Positions 27,604-36,404 of a DNA stretch of 64,000 bases are shown piece by piece. The DNA is taken from NCBI GenBank assembly GCA_020637445.1, contig JACJVZ010000003.1, positions 248,001 to 312,000 of the forward strand. Direction: 5' to 3'. The notes under the pieces are model-generated. The model searched no databases and was not told the DNA's origin. It saw only the letters and a list, made by a program, of their open reading frames with translations. A program made the translations under genes and the position numbers. Each line of letters begins with the position of its first letter. Position 1 is the first letter of the stretch. This DNA is from Calditrichota bacterium (GTDB lineage Bacteria > Electryoneota > RPQS01).

Positions 27604-28731
27604 TCACTTAGCAAAAGTATCACGCTCCGGGGGGAGCTTCTGCAACGCCGACAGTGAGGTCCGGTGGCACTCGATGCACGCTTGGTTCAGGCCGTGGGTG
27701 CGAGTTTCATGTTCGTGACATTTGACACACAGGGAGCGTTCGCTCGACGAATTGAAAGGATTGGAAATCGGAAACGATCCGGAAACCACACCATCCAATT
27801 GAAGCTTTGCAACGCGAAAATCCCAACGACCGAGATCCACGGCACTCGAACCATGAGCACGGTGGCACGTGATACAGGCAATTTCGCTTCGTCCGTCAGG
27901 TCCGTTCATGCTCGTAGTTGTTACTGAGTTGCTTTGAAACGGCACCTGCGGCAAATAGGACGTAAACGGATCGCCTCCGGTTGGATTGAGCGACCCGTCG
28001 TAGCGTTCGTAGGAAACTCTGGTTCCTTGAGTCAGTGAGCCGCGCACGGGATGTTCAAATCCGACCGGATTCACTTCATGAAACAACCCGTGGCAGTTGG
28101 CACACCAGTTTGTCCAGCCATAATTGTAAGCGGTGTGGTTTTCTCTGGACTCCGCCGCGCCTTCAATGGCAATGCCTTGAGCAATCGGCGCGGGATACAA
28201 GAACTTGTAGTCTCCGGCAGGAACATCGCCGGCGCCGCGCAGCATGCGGAAATTTTGGTTTCCGTGGGGATCGTGGCAACTCGTACATCCCAAAGCAGAA
28301 GACGGGTAGGTTCCGCCGGGCGACATTGCGTTGTCGGGATCAGGCAAAGAACCTTGTGACGGAGCGACGCAGTTGTGAATGCCGTGACTGCCGCTGAGCG
28401 GGAATTGCGCGCCGTCGGGAGCGTCGTTGATATTCTGCGCACCGACAAAAATAAAGTTTCCGCCGCCGTGTTCGGGAGCGGGCAGCAAGGGGTTGACGGA
28501 CCATACCGCGCCTTGTTCCGTCGCATGACAACTTAAGCACAATTCCGTCGGGGAATTCGTAAGCAACAAATAGTTGTTGTCAGGGTTCGGATTGACCGGC
28601 TGCCCGTTTTCGCTGTTGTGTATCGTATGACACATTGAGCAATTCGCCGTACCGCCGTCGTGAAAGGCGAGCGCAGACTTGGAAAACCAGGCCGCAGCCG
28701 CAAGCATCACAATAATTTTCACATATCTCAT
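27604..28731 (-). CDS. Seven-heme c-type cytochrome, OmcS-like
   Basis: A secreted 375-residue cytochrome. Signal peptide 1-22 (cleavage SALA before FHDGG), then CxxCH motifs at residues 31, 65, 149, 210, 286, 335 and 352. The first six share spacing and context with the cytochrome at 43081: FHDGGTANCSMCHTIHN, LCLSCHAT, LGCTSCHDPHG, WCANCHGLFH, ACITCHRAHG, SLCVKCH. A seventh motif (ACIECHRT) is added in a C-terminal extension. The first-heme and WCANCH contexts match my memory of Geobacter OmcS. It is the last gene of the hem operon, 12 bp after the response regulator; a terminator follows 250 bp later. Confidence 0.88.
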   Translation of the reverse strand: MRYVKIIVMLAAAAWFSKSALAFHDGGTANCSMCHTIHNSENGQPVNPNPDNNYLLLTNSPTELCLSCHATEQGAVWSVNPLLPAPEHGGGNFIFVGAQNINDAPDGAQFPLSGSHGIHNCVAPSQGSLPDPDNAMSPGGTYPSSALGCTSCHDPHGNQNFRMLRGAGDVPAGDYKFLYPAPIAQGIAIEGAAESRENHTAYNYGWTNWCANCHGLFHEVNPVGFEHPVRGSLTQGTRVSYERYDGSLNPTGGDPFTSYLPQVPFQSNSVTTTSMNGPDGRSEIACITCHRAHGSSAVDLGRWDFRVAKLQLDGVVSGSFPISNPFNSSSERSLCVKCHEHETRTHGLNQACIECHRTSLSALQKLPPERDTFAK

Positions 28732-28743
28732 GAGCGGACCGGT

Positions 28744-29448
28744 TTAGCTTCCGGGATTTCTTGTAAACTTGTATCCTGCGGCATAAACCGTATGTAAGTG
28801 TTTGGGATTGCGCGGGTCTTCTTCGAAGAACTTACGCAGCCGGACAATTAAGTTATCAATAGTTCTCGTCGAGGGATAGCGGTCGTAGCCCCAAACTTTC
28901 TCGAGAATTTCGTCGCGTGTGATGACCTCTCCCTCCCGCTCAACCAGCAGCTTTAGGATCATACACTCTTTTTGAGTCAGCTCCACCTTACCGTTGGGTG
29001 TATCAGCCGTGTAGGCCGCCAGATCGACGCGGCATTTTCCGATATCGAGTTTGCTGCCTTCTTCCGGTTCCTTGCGATACCAGTCATTGCGCCGGAACAT
29101 CGCGCGGATTCTGGAGATCAACTCGCGGATGCTGAAGGGTTTGGTAATGTAGTCGTCACCGCCAAGTTCGAGTCCGCGCACACGCGCGTCGTCGCTGTCG
29201 CGAGCCGTCAAGAAAAGTATCGGAATGTGATTTCCTTGCGAACGGACTTTCTCGCAGACTTCAAAGCCGCTTGCTCCGGGCAGCATCACATCGAGAAGTA
29301 CCAAGTCGTGCCTGCCGGCTTGGATTTCTTTTATGGCCGAGAGCCCGTCGGCCACGTGGTACGTTTGAAAACCCTCGGCTTCAAGATTCAACTTGAGACC
29401 CGCGGCAATGTGCGCTTCGTCTTCGACGATTAAAATCCGCTCAAGCAT
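28744..29448 (-). CDS. OmpR/PhoB-type response regulator
   Basis: A 234-residue DNA-binding regulator. The receiver domain holds the acidic pocket (LIVEDEAH), phospho-acceptor Asp at about residue 53 (LVLLDVMLPG), and the LTARDSDDARV and ITKPF switch residues. The C-terminal winged helix spans about 135-232 (LTQKECMILKLLVEREGEVITRDEILEKVWGYD ... TRTIDNLIVRLRKFFEEDP). The ATG at 29448 has GGGGTGA upstream and overlaps the kinase stop by 8 bp; a GTG at 29454 is an alternative. Its likely targets are promoters in the intervening hem/electron-transfer divergon, which is inference. Confidence 0.93.
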   Translation of the reverse strand: MLERILIVEDEAHIAAGLKLNLEAEGFQTYHVADGLSAIKEIQAGRHDLVLLDVMLPGASGFEVCEKVRSQGNHIPILFLTARDSDDARVRGLELGGDDYITKPFSIRELISRIRAMFRRNDWYRKEPEEGSKLDIGKCRVDLAAYTADTPNGKVELTQKECMILKLLVEREGEVITRDEILEKVWGYDRYPSTRTIDNLIVRLRKFFEEDPRNPKHLHTVYAAGYKFTRNPGS

Positions 29449-30565
29449 TTTCACCCCGGGCCGGCGGAATATGTACGATGAACTGCGACCCTTTGCCTTT
29501 GCCTTGACTGCGCGCGGAAACGGTACCTTTCATCGACTGCACGATTTCGCGGACGAGATAGAGGCCGAGTCCGATCCCTTGCGAAGTACGAGTATCTTCG
29601 TTTCCAATCCGGTAAAACCGCTCGAAAATCCGTTCGGCTTCGTCGGGCGAAAAGCCCTGGCCTTGATCGCTGACGACAAGTTCGATTTTGCCGTCGTGCT
29701 TGGTCAAAAACACGTCGATCATTCCTCCGTCAGGAGAATACTTGACGGCGTTGTCGACGAGATTCTTCACGACCAAGTGCCAGCGTCGGGCGTCCGCCAT
29801 CGCATACAAGCCGTGCTCCGTGTCAACATTTAAGTTATGCATGCCGGAAAATTCGATACGGTGCTCGAGCTCGCGGGCGGCTCGCACGGTCTCTTCGCTG
29901 ACGTCGATTCGCTCGAGCGGCAGCGCGGTTCCGGGAGTCAAGACTTTTTGCGCTTGAAGAAGCCTGTCAATCAGATCTCCCAGCCGTTCCAAATCGACGG
30001 ACATCGTTTCCAAAATTTCCGCGCGCTTCTCCGGTGGAAATTCCCGCGCCGTCAGCGTATCGACGTACATACGCAACGACGTCAACGGAGTTTTGAGTTC
30101 ATGCGACGTCGCCGCCAAAAAGACGGACTGTCTGTGCTCCATGTCAATTTCTTCACGGAGAGTTCGCAGCATAAAGAGCACGCCGGCGAGCACAAGTAAA
30201 CCGAAGAACGCGCCCTCCGAGATAAACATGCGCGTTCTTTTGTGCACGCGGGCCGCAAGTTCTTCGCGTTTGTTTGCTTTGACTTCGATTGAGCCCGACG
30301 CCGTAACTTCCAGATCGGGGAAAGTCTGCGCGAGCCATTCGCCGAAATCATTTTCAAACGACGCGCGTTGGAAGTACGCGACGACGATCTGCTGCTGCCA
30401 ATAGCCGTCCTGAGTTTCGATCAAGCGGCGGCCTTCGTTGTATTGATAAATCGACCACCACGCGAGCTGTGCCAACGCAAAGAGCGAAATCAGAGCAAAG
30501 AAAACGAAGTGCCTTCTGAAAGGCAAACTTGGATTCCGCCACGCATTGCGCAGCCAGCCGAACAT
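29441..30565 (-). CDS. Membrane sensor histidine kinase
   Basis: A 374-residue kinase paired with the overlapping response regulator. Membrane helices lie at about 18-40 and 114-134, bounding a small ~70-residue periplasmic sensor without recognisable motif or heme-binding CxxCH. HisKA carries His155 in ATSHELKTPLTSLRMYVDTL; the ATPase domain has NLVDNAVKYSPDGG (N box), VSDQGQGF (G1) and GIGLGLYLVREIV (G2). The gene starts 19 bp after hemL, so its expression is tied to heme synthesis. Confidence 0.93.
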   Translation of the reverse strand: MFGWLRNAWRNPSLPFRRHFVFFALISLFALAQLAWWSIYQYNEGRRLIETQDGYWQQQIVVAYFQRASFENDFGEWLAQTFPDLEVTASGSIEVKANKREELAARVHKRTRMFISEGAFFGLLVLAGVLFMLRTLREEIDMEHRQSVFLAATSHELKTPLTSLRMYVDTLTAREFPPEKRAEILETMSVDLERLGDLIDRLLQAQKVLTPGTALPLERIDVSEETVRAARELEHRIEFSGMHNLNVDTEHGLYAMADARRWHLVVKNLVDNAVKYSPDGGMIDVFLTKHDGKIELVVSDQGQGFSPDEAERIFERFYRIGNEDTRTSQGIGLGLYLVREIVQSMKGTVSARSQGKGKGSQFIVHIPPARGENA

Positions 30566-30584
30566 TTATCGAATCACTCCCAGC

Positions 30585-31901
30585 TTATTTGGTTGCGGCG
30601 AGCGCCTCCTTCGCAATCTCGATGGTTCGCTCGACATGGTCGTCGCTGTGCGCGAGAGACACGAACCAGCATTCGTATCCGGACGGCGGCAAATGCACGC
30701 CGCGTTCGAGCATAGCATGGAAAAATTTCTTGAAGCGCGCGTGATCGCATTTTTGCGCGTCCGCATAGTTATTGACCGGTTTGTCCGTGAAGAACAAAGT
30801 CAGCATCGAGCCCACTCGCTGCACGACGGCCGGAATCTCAAGCTCTTTGCAGGCAATGAGCAACCCCTCAGCGAGCCGCGCGGATTTTTTCTCAAGTGTG
30901 CGGTAGGCCGAATCGTCGAGCTGCGCAAGCGTGGCCAGTCCGGCCTTCATCGCCAACGGATTTCCCGACAAAGTGCCTGCTTGATAGACGGGCCCTTGCG
31001 GTGCGACGAGCGACATGATCTCTTTCTTGCCGCCGTAAGCGCCGACCGGAAGGCCGCCTCCGATAACTTTGCCGAACGTGGCAAGATCGGGAAGGATATT
31101 GAAGAGCTCGATGGCGCCGCCGCGCGCGACGCGGAAGCCGGTCATCACTTCGTCGAAAATCAGCAATGCACCGAACTCGTCGCACAGAGCGCGCAGTCCA
31201 CCCAGAAATCCGAAATCCGGCGGAATGCAGCCGACATTTCCGGCGACAGGTTCGACGATTACGGCCGCGATGCTTTCGGGATCAGTTTCAAAAAGAACGC
31301 GTACGGAATCAAGATCGTTGATCACGGCGCAGCGCGTGTCCTGCGCGGCACCGGGCGTGACACCCGGGCTGTCGGGCAGACCGAATGTTGCGGCACCCGA
31401 GCCTGCCTGCACCAAGAACGAATCGGCGTGACCGTGATAGCCGCCCGAGAACTTTATGATGACGCTGCGTTTTGTGGCGGCGCGCGCAAGACGAATCGCG
31501 CTCATCGTCGCCTCGGTGCCGCTGTTGACGAAGCGCACCATTTCAATACCGGGCACGCGCGACACGATATCTTCGGCCAAATTGACCTCGGCGGGCGACG
31601 GCGCGCCGTAGCTGAAGCCCATGTCGACGGCGCCGTGCACGGCGTCGACGACCGAGGGTTCGCGGTGGCCCAGTATCATGGGTCCCCAACTTCCAATGTA
31701 ATCAATATACTCGTTTCCGTCAACGTCCACCAAGACCGCGCCCTCGGCATAGGCGATCACGGGCGGTTCACCGCCGACGGATTTGAAGGCTCGGACAGGA
31801 GAATTGACCCCGCCGGGCAGGACTTTTTTCGCGCGTTCGTTCCACGACCGGGAAATCGTGGTCGAGTGTTCGGTTTTGCTGTCGAGAATATTGTTGGACA
31901 T
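30585..31901 (-). CDS. hemL: Glutamate-1-semialdehyde 2,1-aminomutase
   Basis: PLP enzyme that converts glutamate-1-semialdehyde to 5-aminolevulinate, second step of the C5 heme pathway. The 438 residues include PGGVNSPVRAF near the start, NSGTEATMSAIRLARAAT near 120, LIFDEVMTGFRVARGG near 240 and the PLP lysine in TFGKVIGGGLPVGAYGG near 268. I start at the ATG at 31901, 5 bp after the hemB stop, with AGAGGAG upstream; the frame is open further upstream inside hemB but lacks conservation. Confidence 0.96.
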   Translation of the reverse strand: MSNNILDSKTEHSTTISRSWNERAKKVLPGGVNSPVRAFKSVGGEPPVIAYAEGAVLVDVDGNEYIDYIGSWGPMILGHREPSVVDAVHGAVDMGFSYGAPSPAEVNLAEDIVSRVPGIEMVRFVNSGTEATMSAIRLARAATKRSVIIKFSGGYHGHADSFLVQAGSGAATFGLPDSPGVTPGAAQDTRCAVINDLDSVRVLFETDPESIAAVIVEPVAGNVGCIPPDFGFLGGLRALCDEFGALLIFDEVMTGFRVARGGAIELFNILPDLATFGKVIGGGLPVGAYGGKKEIMSLVAPQGPVYQAGTLSGNPLAMKAGLATLAQLDDSAYRTLEKKSARLAEGLLIACKELEIPAVVQRVGSMLTLFFTDKPVNNYADAQKCDHARFKKFFHAMLERGVHLPPSGYECWFVSLAHSDDHVERTIEIAKEALAATK

Positions 31902-31906
31902 TTCGG

Positions 31907-32887
31907 TTATTTCTCCTCTTTGAGCCATTCAGCGGCTTCGGCCGCATGATAGGTCAGAACAAAATCGGCACCGGCTCGTTTGAACGACAGCAGCGTTTCG
32001 AGAATGATGCGTTTGCGATCGATCCAACCGTTCGCTGCGGCGGCTTCGATCATCGCATATTCGCCGGAAACCTGATATGCGGCGGTGACTCTTTTGTATT
32101 TCTCTTTGATCGTATGAAGAATATCCAGATAGGCGATTCCCGGCTTGACCATGACCATATCCGCGCCTTCGGTTAGATCAAGCTCAACTTCGCGCAAGGC
32201 TTCTTCGGCATTGGCGGGATCCATTTGGTACCCGCGGCGGTCGCCGAATTGCGGAGCGGAATCCACCGCCACCCGGAACGGACCGTAGTACGCCGAAGCA
32301 TATTTTACGGCATAGGACAGAATGGGAATGTGCGAATAATCATTGTCATCGAGGATTTCCCGAATTGCTCGGACGCGGCCATCCATCATGTCAGACGGAG
32401 CGACGATATCCGCTCCGGCGCGCGCATGACTCAGCGCGGTTTTGGCCAGTAACTCGAGCGTGGCGTCGTTGTCCACTTCCTGGTTGCGAATGGCTCCGCA
32501 ATGTCCGTGGCTCGTGTATTCGCACAAGCAAACGTCCGTGATGACAAGCAGATCGGGAACGGCTTTCTTAATGGCGCGAGTTGCTGACTGGACTTCGGCA
32601 TCATCAGCATACGCTTGGCAACCGACTTCATCTTTGTGAGTTGGGACACCGAACAAAATGACTCCGGGAACGCCGGCATTGTGGCAGCGCTCGGCCATTT
32701 CGACTACGCGGTCCACGGACCAATGAAACTGTCCGGGCAGACTGGAAATTTCGGTTTTGATGTTGTTGCCGGGAACGACGAACAGCGGCTGAATAAAGTC
32801 AGTCGGGTCGAGACGGGTTTCGCGCACTAAGCTGCGCAGCGTTTCCGTGCGGCGCAATCTGCGCGGCCGGTCAGTGGGAAAGCTCAT
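31907..32887 (-). CDS. hemB: Porphobilinogen synthase (delta-aminolevulinic acid dehydratase)
   Basis: Condenses two 5-aminolevulinate molecules to porphobilinogen. The 326 residues carry the cysteine-rich zinc site TDVCLCEYTSHGHCG (about 115-130), the two Schiff-base lysine regions (ILSYAVKYASAYYGPFR and DMVMVKPGIAYLD) and DSAPQFGDRRGYQMDPAN. This is the zinc-dependent type. The start overlaps the hemA 3' end by 17 bp. Confidence 0.96.
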   Translation of the reverse strand: MSFPTDRPRRLRRTETLRSLVRETRLDPTDFIQPLFVVPGNNIKTEISSLPGQFHWSVDRVVEMAERCHNAGVPGVILFGVPTHKDEVGCQAYADDAEVQSATRAIKKAVPDLLVITDVCLCEYTSHGHCGAIRNQEVDNDATLELLAKTALSHARAGADIVAPSDMMDGRVRAIREILDDNDYSHIPILSYAVKYASAYYGPFRVAVDSAPQFGDRRGYQMDPANAEEALREVELDLTEGADMVMVKPGIAYLDILHTIKEKYKRVTAAYQVSGEYAMIEAAAANGWIDRKRIILETLLSFKRAGADFVLTYHAAEAAEWLKEEK

Positions 32888-34169
32888 GATTTAGTTTTTC
32901 GAGAATCTCTTCGGTCGCGCGTTTATCTTTCCCGGCGAATGCGACCGTCACGGCGCGGGCGAGTGTCAAATCATCGCCATCGGCCGCAGCGCGGCGCATG
33001 TTGGCGATGATCAAACTGGTAACTTTCTTCATCATCGAACGCGAAAATTTGTCGACCTCTTCCATGTCTTCAGGCCGGAAGTGCTTCGCCTGATGTTCGA
33101 CTTCGGAAGCGCGGATTGTTTCAAGCGCAACCTGCAACTGCTGAATACTCGGTGCGATGCGGTTCTCGCGGTACCATTCGTTGAAGATGTGAACTTCTTT
33201 TTCGACCAATTCTTCGGCACGTACAGCTTCTTTTTGGCGCGCTTTGATATTTGACGCGACCAGCTCCTGAAAATCATCGACTGTATAGACGTACACGTCA
33301 TCTTCGGAGGCAAATTCCGGATCGATATCGCGTGGTACGGCCAGATCCAGAAACAGCAACGGACGGCGCCGCGATTTCAGACCGCCCTTGCACTCTTTCA
33401 GGGTCACAACTTGCGTCGGCGAAGACGTGGCGGATACCACCAAATCTGCCCATCCGATGTCCTCGGCAGTGGGAGGGAAAGACGTGATTTGACCGCCGAT
33501 TTGCTCGGCAAGTTCAGCGGCATGCGCGGCAGTGCGGTTGCTCACGCGCCAATTGCATGCGCCAGCGTCACCCAGATATTTGGCCGCGAGGCGGGTTGTT
33601 TCACCTGCGCCGACCAACAGGACGTTTTTCTCGGCAAATTTATGATAGAGCCGTTGCGCGACTTCAATGGACGCATAGGCGACGGACACCGCGCCCTGCG
33701 AGATGGCGGTGCGTGTGCGCACTTGTTTGCCGCAGAACAACGCTTGGGTGAATAATTTGTTCAGGATTCCGCTCGTACAAGCGAGTTCCAGCGCGGAAGT
33801 GTAGGCATTCTTCACTTGTGCCAAGATCTGAATTTCACCAAGCATCTGCGAATCGAGTCCCGACGCGACGCGGAAGAGGTGCTTCACCGCGTGCGAATCT
33901 CGATTAACATAAGCGACATTGCCGTCTTCGGGTTCAAGTTCAAACATGTCTGCATACAACGCACGCAGTTCCGCTTCGTCAAAGTGGAAGGTCGGCGAAA
34001 GATAGAGCTCGGCACGGTTGCAAGTCGACAAAATTGCCGCACCTTCAATATTCGGATGCCGCACTAAACGCTCAAGCAACTCGGGAAGCGCGTCGGGCGA
34101 AATGGCGGCGCGCTCACGCAGGGCGAGTGTCGCCGTCGAGTGGTTCAAGCCAATCATTTCAAGTTTCAC
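32871..34169 (-). CDS. hemA: Glutamyl-tRNA reductase
   Basis: First committed step of C5 heme synthesis: reduces glutamyl-tRNA(Glu) to glutamate-1-semialdehyde. The 432 residues begin VKLEMIGLNHSTA and contain the catalytic cysteine in LSTCNRAELYLSP (about residue 52), SGLDSQMLGEIQILAQVK near 110, and the NADPH loop LLVGAGETTRLAAKYL near 185. The start is a GTG at 34169 with GGAGG 6 nt upstream; it overlaps the preceding stop in a GTGA, so translation is coupled. Confidence 0.96.
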   Translation of the reverse strand: MKLEMIGLNHSTATLALRERAAISPDALPELLERLVRHPNIEGAAILSTCNRAELYLSPTFHFDEAELRALYADMFELEPEDGNVAYVNRDSHAVKHLFRVASGLDSQMLGEIQILAQVKNAYTSALELACTSGILNKLFTQALFCGKQVRTRTAISQGAVSVAYASIEVAQRLYHKFAEKNVLLVGAGETTRLAAKYLGDAGACNWRVSNRTAAHAAELAEQIGGQITSFPPTAEDIGWADLVVSATSSPTQVVTLKECKGGLKSRRRPLLFLDLAVPRDIDPEFASEDDVYVYTVDDFQELVASNIKARQKEAVRAEELVEKEVHIFNEWYRENRIAPSIQQLQVALETIRASEVEHQAKHFRPEDMEEVDKFSRSMMKKVTSLIIANMRRAAADGDDLTLARAVTVAFAGKDKRATEEILEKLNHELSH

Positions 34170-34984
34170 GATTGGCCTCCAAAGAAGATTTGGAGCACGG
34201 TGCCGGCAATCAGCAGGAAGATCACCGCCGACGTCGCCACAGCGAAACGGGCTTGTTTCTGGTCGCTGAACCAGTGCATTCTTTCGGAGAGCGCCAAAAG
34301 CGACGCCACGAACCACAGCGCGAACATTTCATGCAGGTGGCTGAAGAAACTCGGATTGCCGGATTTCTCGACGAACATGAAAACGACCGCCGACGCGAAA
34401 CTGACGGTGATAAGGACCCAGCCCAGATAAATGGCAAACGTACGCAGCTTGTGCATCTCGTCCATGGAGGGCAGCGAAGAAAACAGTCGTCCAAAGTTGC
34501 GGCTCTTGAGTTGGCGTCTCAACAAAATCGAACCTGCTCCAAATACGCCGCTGCCGAGGAGCATTGCGATTCCGGCCATGGACATGACAATATGTACGGC
34601 GGACCAGGCTGAATGTAATTCGAGCGGCGCCGTGGTGTGACGCAACCCGGCGGCAATGCCACTCAAAAGCAACACGACGACCGTGATCAAAGGCAAAACA
34701 ACGAGCATGCGCTGTGAAATCTTGCGCTGCACAAGGAGCTGGTCCATCCAAACGAGAAATCCGAGAAAGACGCTGATTTGCCCTGCCGTAAGAATCGGAA
34801 TTTGCCGTTGTTCGAAAGAGAGCCGTGTCAGCCATGCCGCGTAGACGATCAACGTGAACCAGCCGATTCGTCCGGCAATTCGTTCGAGCACCTCGTCCGG
34901 TTTGTGATACAGCGTCACCCACATCGACAATAACCCGCCGAAGAAAACCAAGAGGATTGCCGGGAACAATGTGTAGGTAAACAT
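34166..34984 (-). CDS. CcsA/HemX-like cytochrome c assembly membrane protein
   Basis: A 272-residue protein with eight hydrophobic segments and the cytochrome C assembly family fold. Conserved positions seen are the histidine in LHSAWSAVHIVMSMAGIAMLL (about 122-142) and HLHEMFALWFVASLLALSERMHW near 220. It lies between hemY and hemA, where HemX-like proteins are often found; HemX is reported to affect glutamyl-tRNA reductase levels in Bacillus. The tryptophan-rich WWD block of true CcsA is absent or weak, so I do not call it a second heme lyase. Confidence 0.78.
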   Translation of the reverse strand: MFTYTLFPAILLVFFGGLLSMWVTLYHKPDEVLERIAGRIGWFTLIVYAAWLTRLSFEQRQIPILTAGQISVFLGFLVWMDQLLVQRKISQRMLVVLPLITVVVLLLSGIAAGLRHTTAPLELHSAWSAVHIVMSMAGIAMLLGSGVFGAGSILLRRQLKSRNFGRLFSSLPSMDEMHKLRTFAIYLGWVLITVSFASAVVFMFVEKSGNPSFFSHLHEMFALWFVASLLALSERMHWFSDQKQARFAVATSAVIFLLIAGTVLQIFFGGQS

Positions 34985-34985
34985 A

Positions 34986-36404
34986 TTAGTTCAGCCTCCA
35001 CATGTCAAGCAGTAGATTGGCGACACGGAAGGCGTCTTTGGCGCAGCCGTTGACGGAGACGCCGCGGTATGAAGCGCCGGTGAACAGCAGGCCGGGAAGT
35101 TGACGTTCGAGTATTTCAGTTTCGCGCACGCGATCGAGATGGCCGCGCGTATACTGCGCAATGCCTTTCGGATGGCGAATCAATTTACGGAAAACGGGAT
35201 CGCGCTTCACGTTGAAGAGTTTGCGGTGCTCCTTAGCCGCAAGAGACTCAACGTCTCTGTCGCTTAGTTCAACGATATCCGGATCGTGTGCGCCGCCGAT
35301 CATCGTGCGCAGCATATGCGTACCGGCAGGCGCCTGTCCGGGGAAGATCGCGTCGCACCAGAGCGATCCCAGCGCGCGATAATCTTCGCCGCGCGGAATC
35401 AAAACGCCGAACCCGTCGAGCGAGTGACCTACGTCTTCGATTTTGTGGCCGTGCGCCACGACGTCCACCGGCGCAAAAGGAATTGCCCGCAAACCCTCGG
35501 CGGCATTAAACGACAACTCCGAGACGATTTCCGCGGCGGCATAAGACGGACAAGCCAGAATCACGACGTCTGCCGAATGAGTTTGCCCGTTTGTCACAAC
35601 TTCAAACGACTCGCCTTGCTTGAGAACGGCTTTCACTTCACAATTGGTGATGATATTTTCTTTGAGCTCCGCCGCGAGCGTGTCGGTAAGTTCGCCCATG
35701 CCGTTTTCGAACGTGGTCAATGTCGCGGCCGCGCCGCCGGGGCCGCCTGAGATTTTTCCGTTGCGCTTGGCTTCGCGTTTTTTGGCAATCATCGCGCGGA
35801 AAAGTCCTCCGTGGTCTGTTTCCATTTCCACCATTTTGGGAAACACGGCACGCAGCGAAAGCTCTTTCGCGTTTCCCGCGAAGATTCCCGAGACCATCGG
35901 GTCGATCATGTAGTGCGCGAAGGTGTCGCCCAATCTGCGTCTCGCGAAATTGTAAACGGTTTCATCTTCACCGTCGCGCTTGGCGGGAACGGCAAGCTCC
36001 ATCGCAACGCGCAGCTTCGATTTCACGGGCAGAATACTCGACGACAAAAATTGGCGCGGACTGAGCGGCACTTCGTGCATTTGACCGTGATGATAAATAT
36101 AGCGTTTTGACGCGTGCGACGAGGCTTTGACCAAACGTTTTTTCAAACCCAGCCGCTCGATCAAATCAAGCGTCGCGGGTTCATTGTCGAGAAAACCGTT
36201 CGGTCCCCATTCGCAGGTAAACCCGTCGACGTGGTCGGTGCGCGTCGCGCCGCCGGTCATGTTTTTCGATTCGAGAATCGTGATCTGGGGATTTGCACCG
36301 CGTTCACGTCCCAACTCGCGGACCAAATACGCCGTTGCCAAACCCGCGATTCCGCCGCCGACTATAACAACTTTTGGACTCAAGGGATCAGAGGGTTGCA
36401 GCAT
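34986..36404 (-). CDS. hemY: Protoporphyrinogen oxidase, FAD-dependent HemY type
   Basis: Oxidises protoporphyrinogen IX to protoporphyrin IX. The 472 residues begin with a Rossmann FAD motif (VVIVGGGIAGLATAYLVREL), followed by the GGATRTDHVDGFTCEWGPNGFLDNEP block typical of HemY, and end with GLLFTGASYRGVSVNGCAKDAFRVANLL. HemY normally uses oxygen as acceptor. The ATG at 36404 has GGGAG upstream and overlaps the hemH end by 17 bp. Confidence 0.92.
   Translation of the reverse strand: MLQPSDPLSPKVVIVGGGIAGLATAYLVRELGRERGANPQITILESKNMTGGATRTDHVDGFTCEWGPNGFLDNEPATLDLIERLGLKKRLVKASSHASKRYIYHHGQMHEVPLSPRQFLSSSILPVKSKLRVAMELAVPAKRDGEDETVYNFARRRLGDTFAHYMIDPMVSGIFAGNAKELSLRAVFPKMVEMETDHGGLFRAMIAKKREAKRNGKISGGPGGAAATLTTFENGMGELTDTLAAELKENIITNCEVKAVLKQGESFEVVTNGQTHSADVVILACPSYAAAEIVSELSFNAAEGLRAIPFAPVDVVAHGHKIEDVGHSLDGFGVLIPRGEDYRALGSLWCDAIFPGQAPAGTHMLRTMIGGAHDPDIVELSDRDVESLAAKEHRKLFNVKRDPVFRKLIRHPKGIAQYTRGHLDRVRETEILERQLPGLLFTGASYRGVSVNGCAKDAFRVANLLLDMWRLN

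Noticed and set aside
30546..31949. 467-codon open frame on the plus strand opposite hemL
   Set aside because: It mirrors the codon structure of hemL, has no recognisable motif, and hemL is a certain gene.
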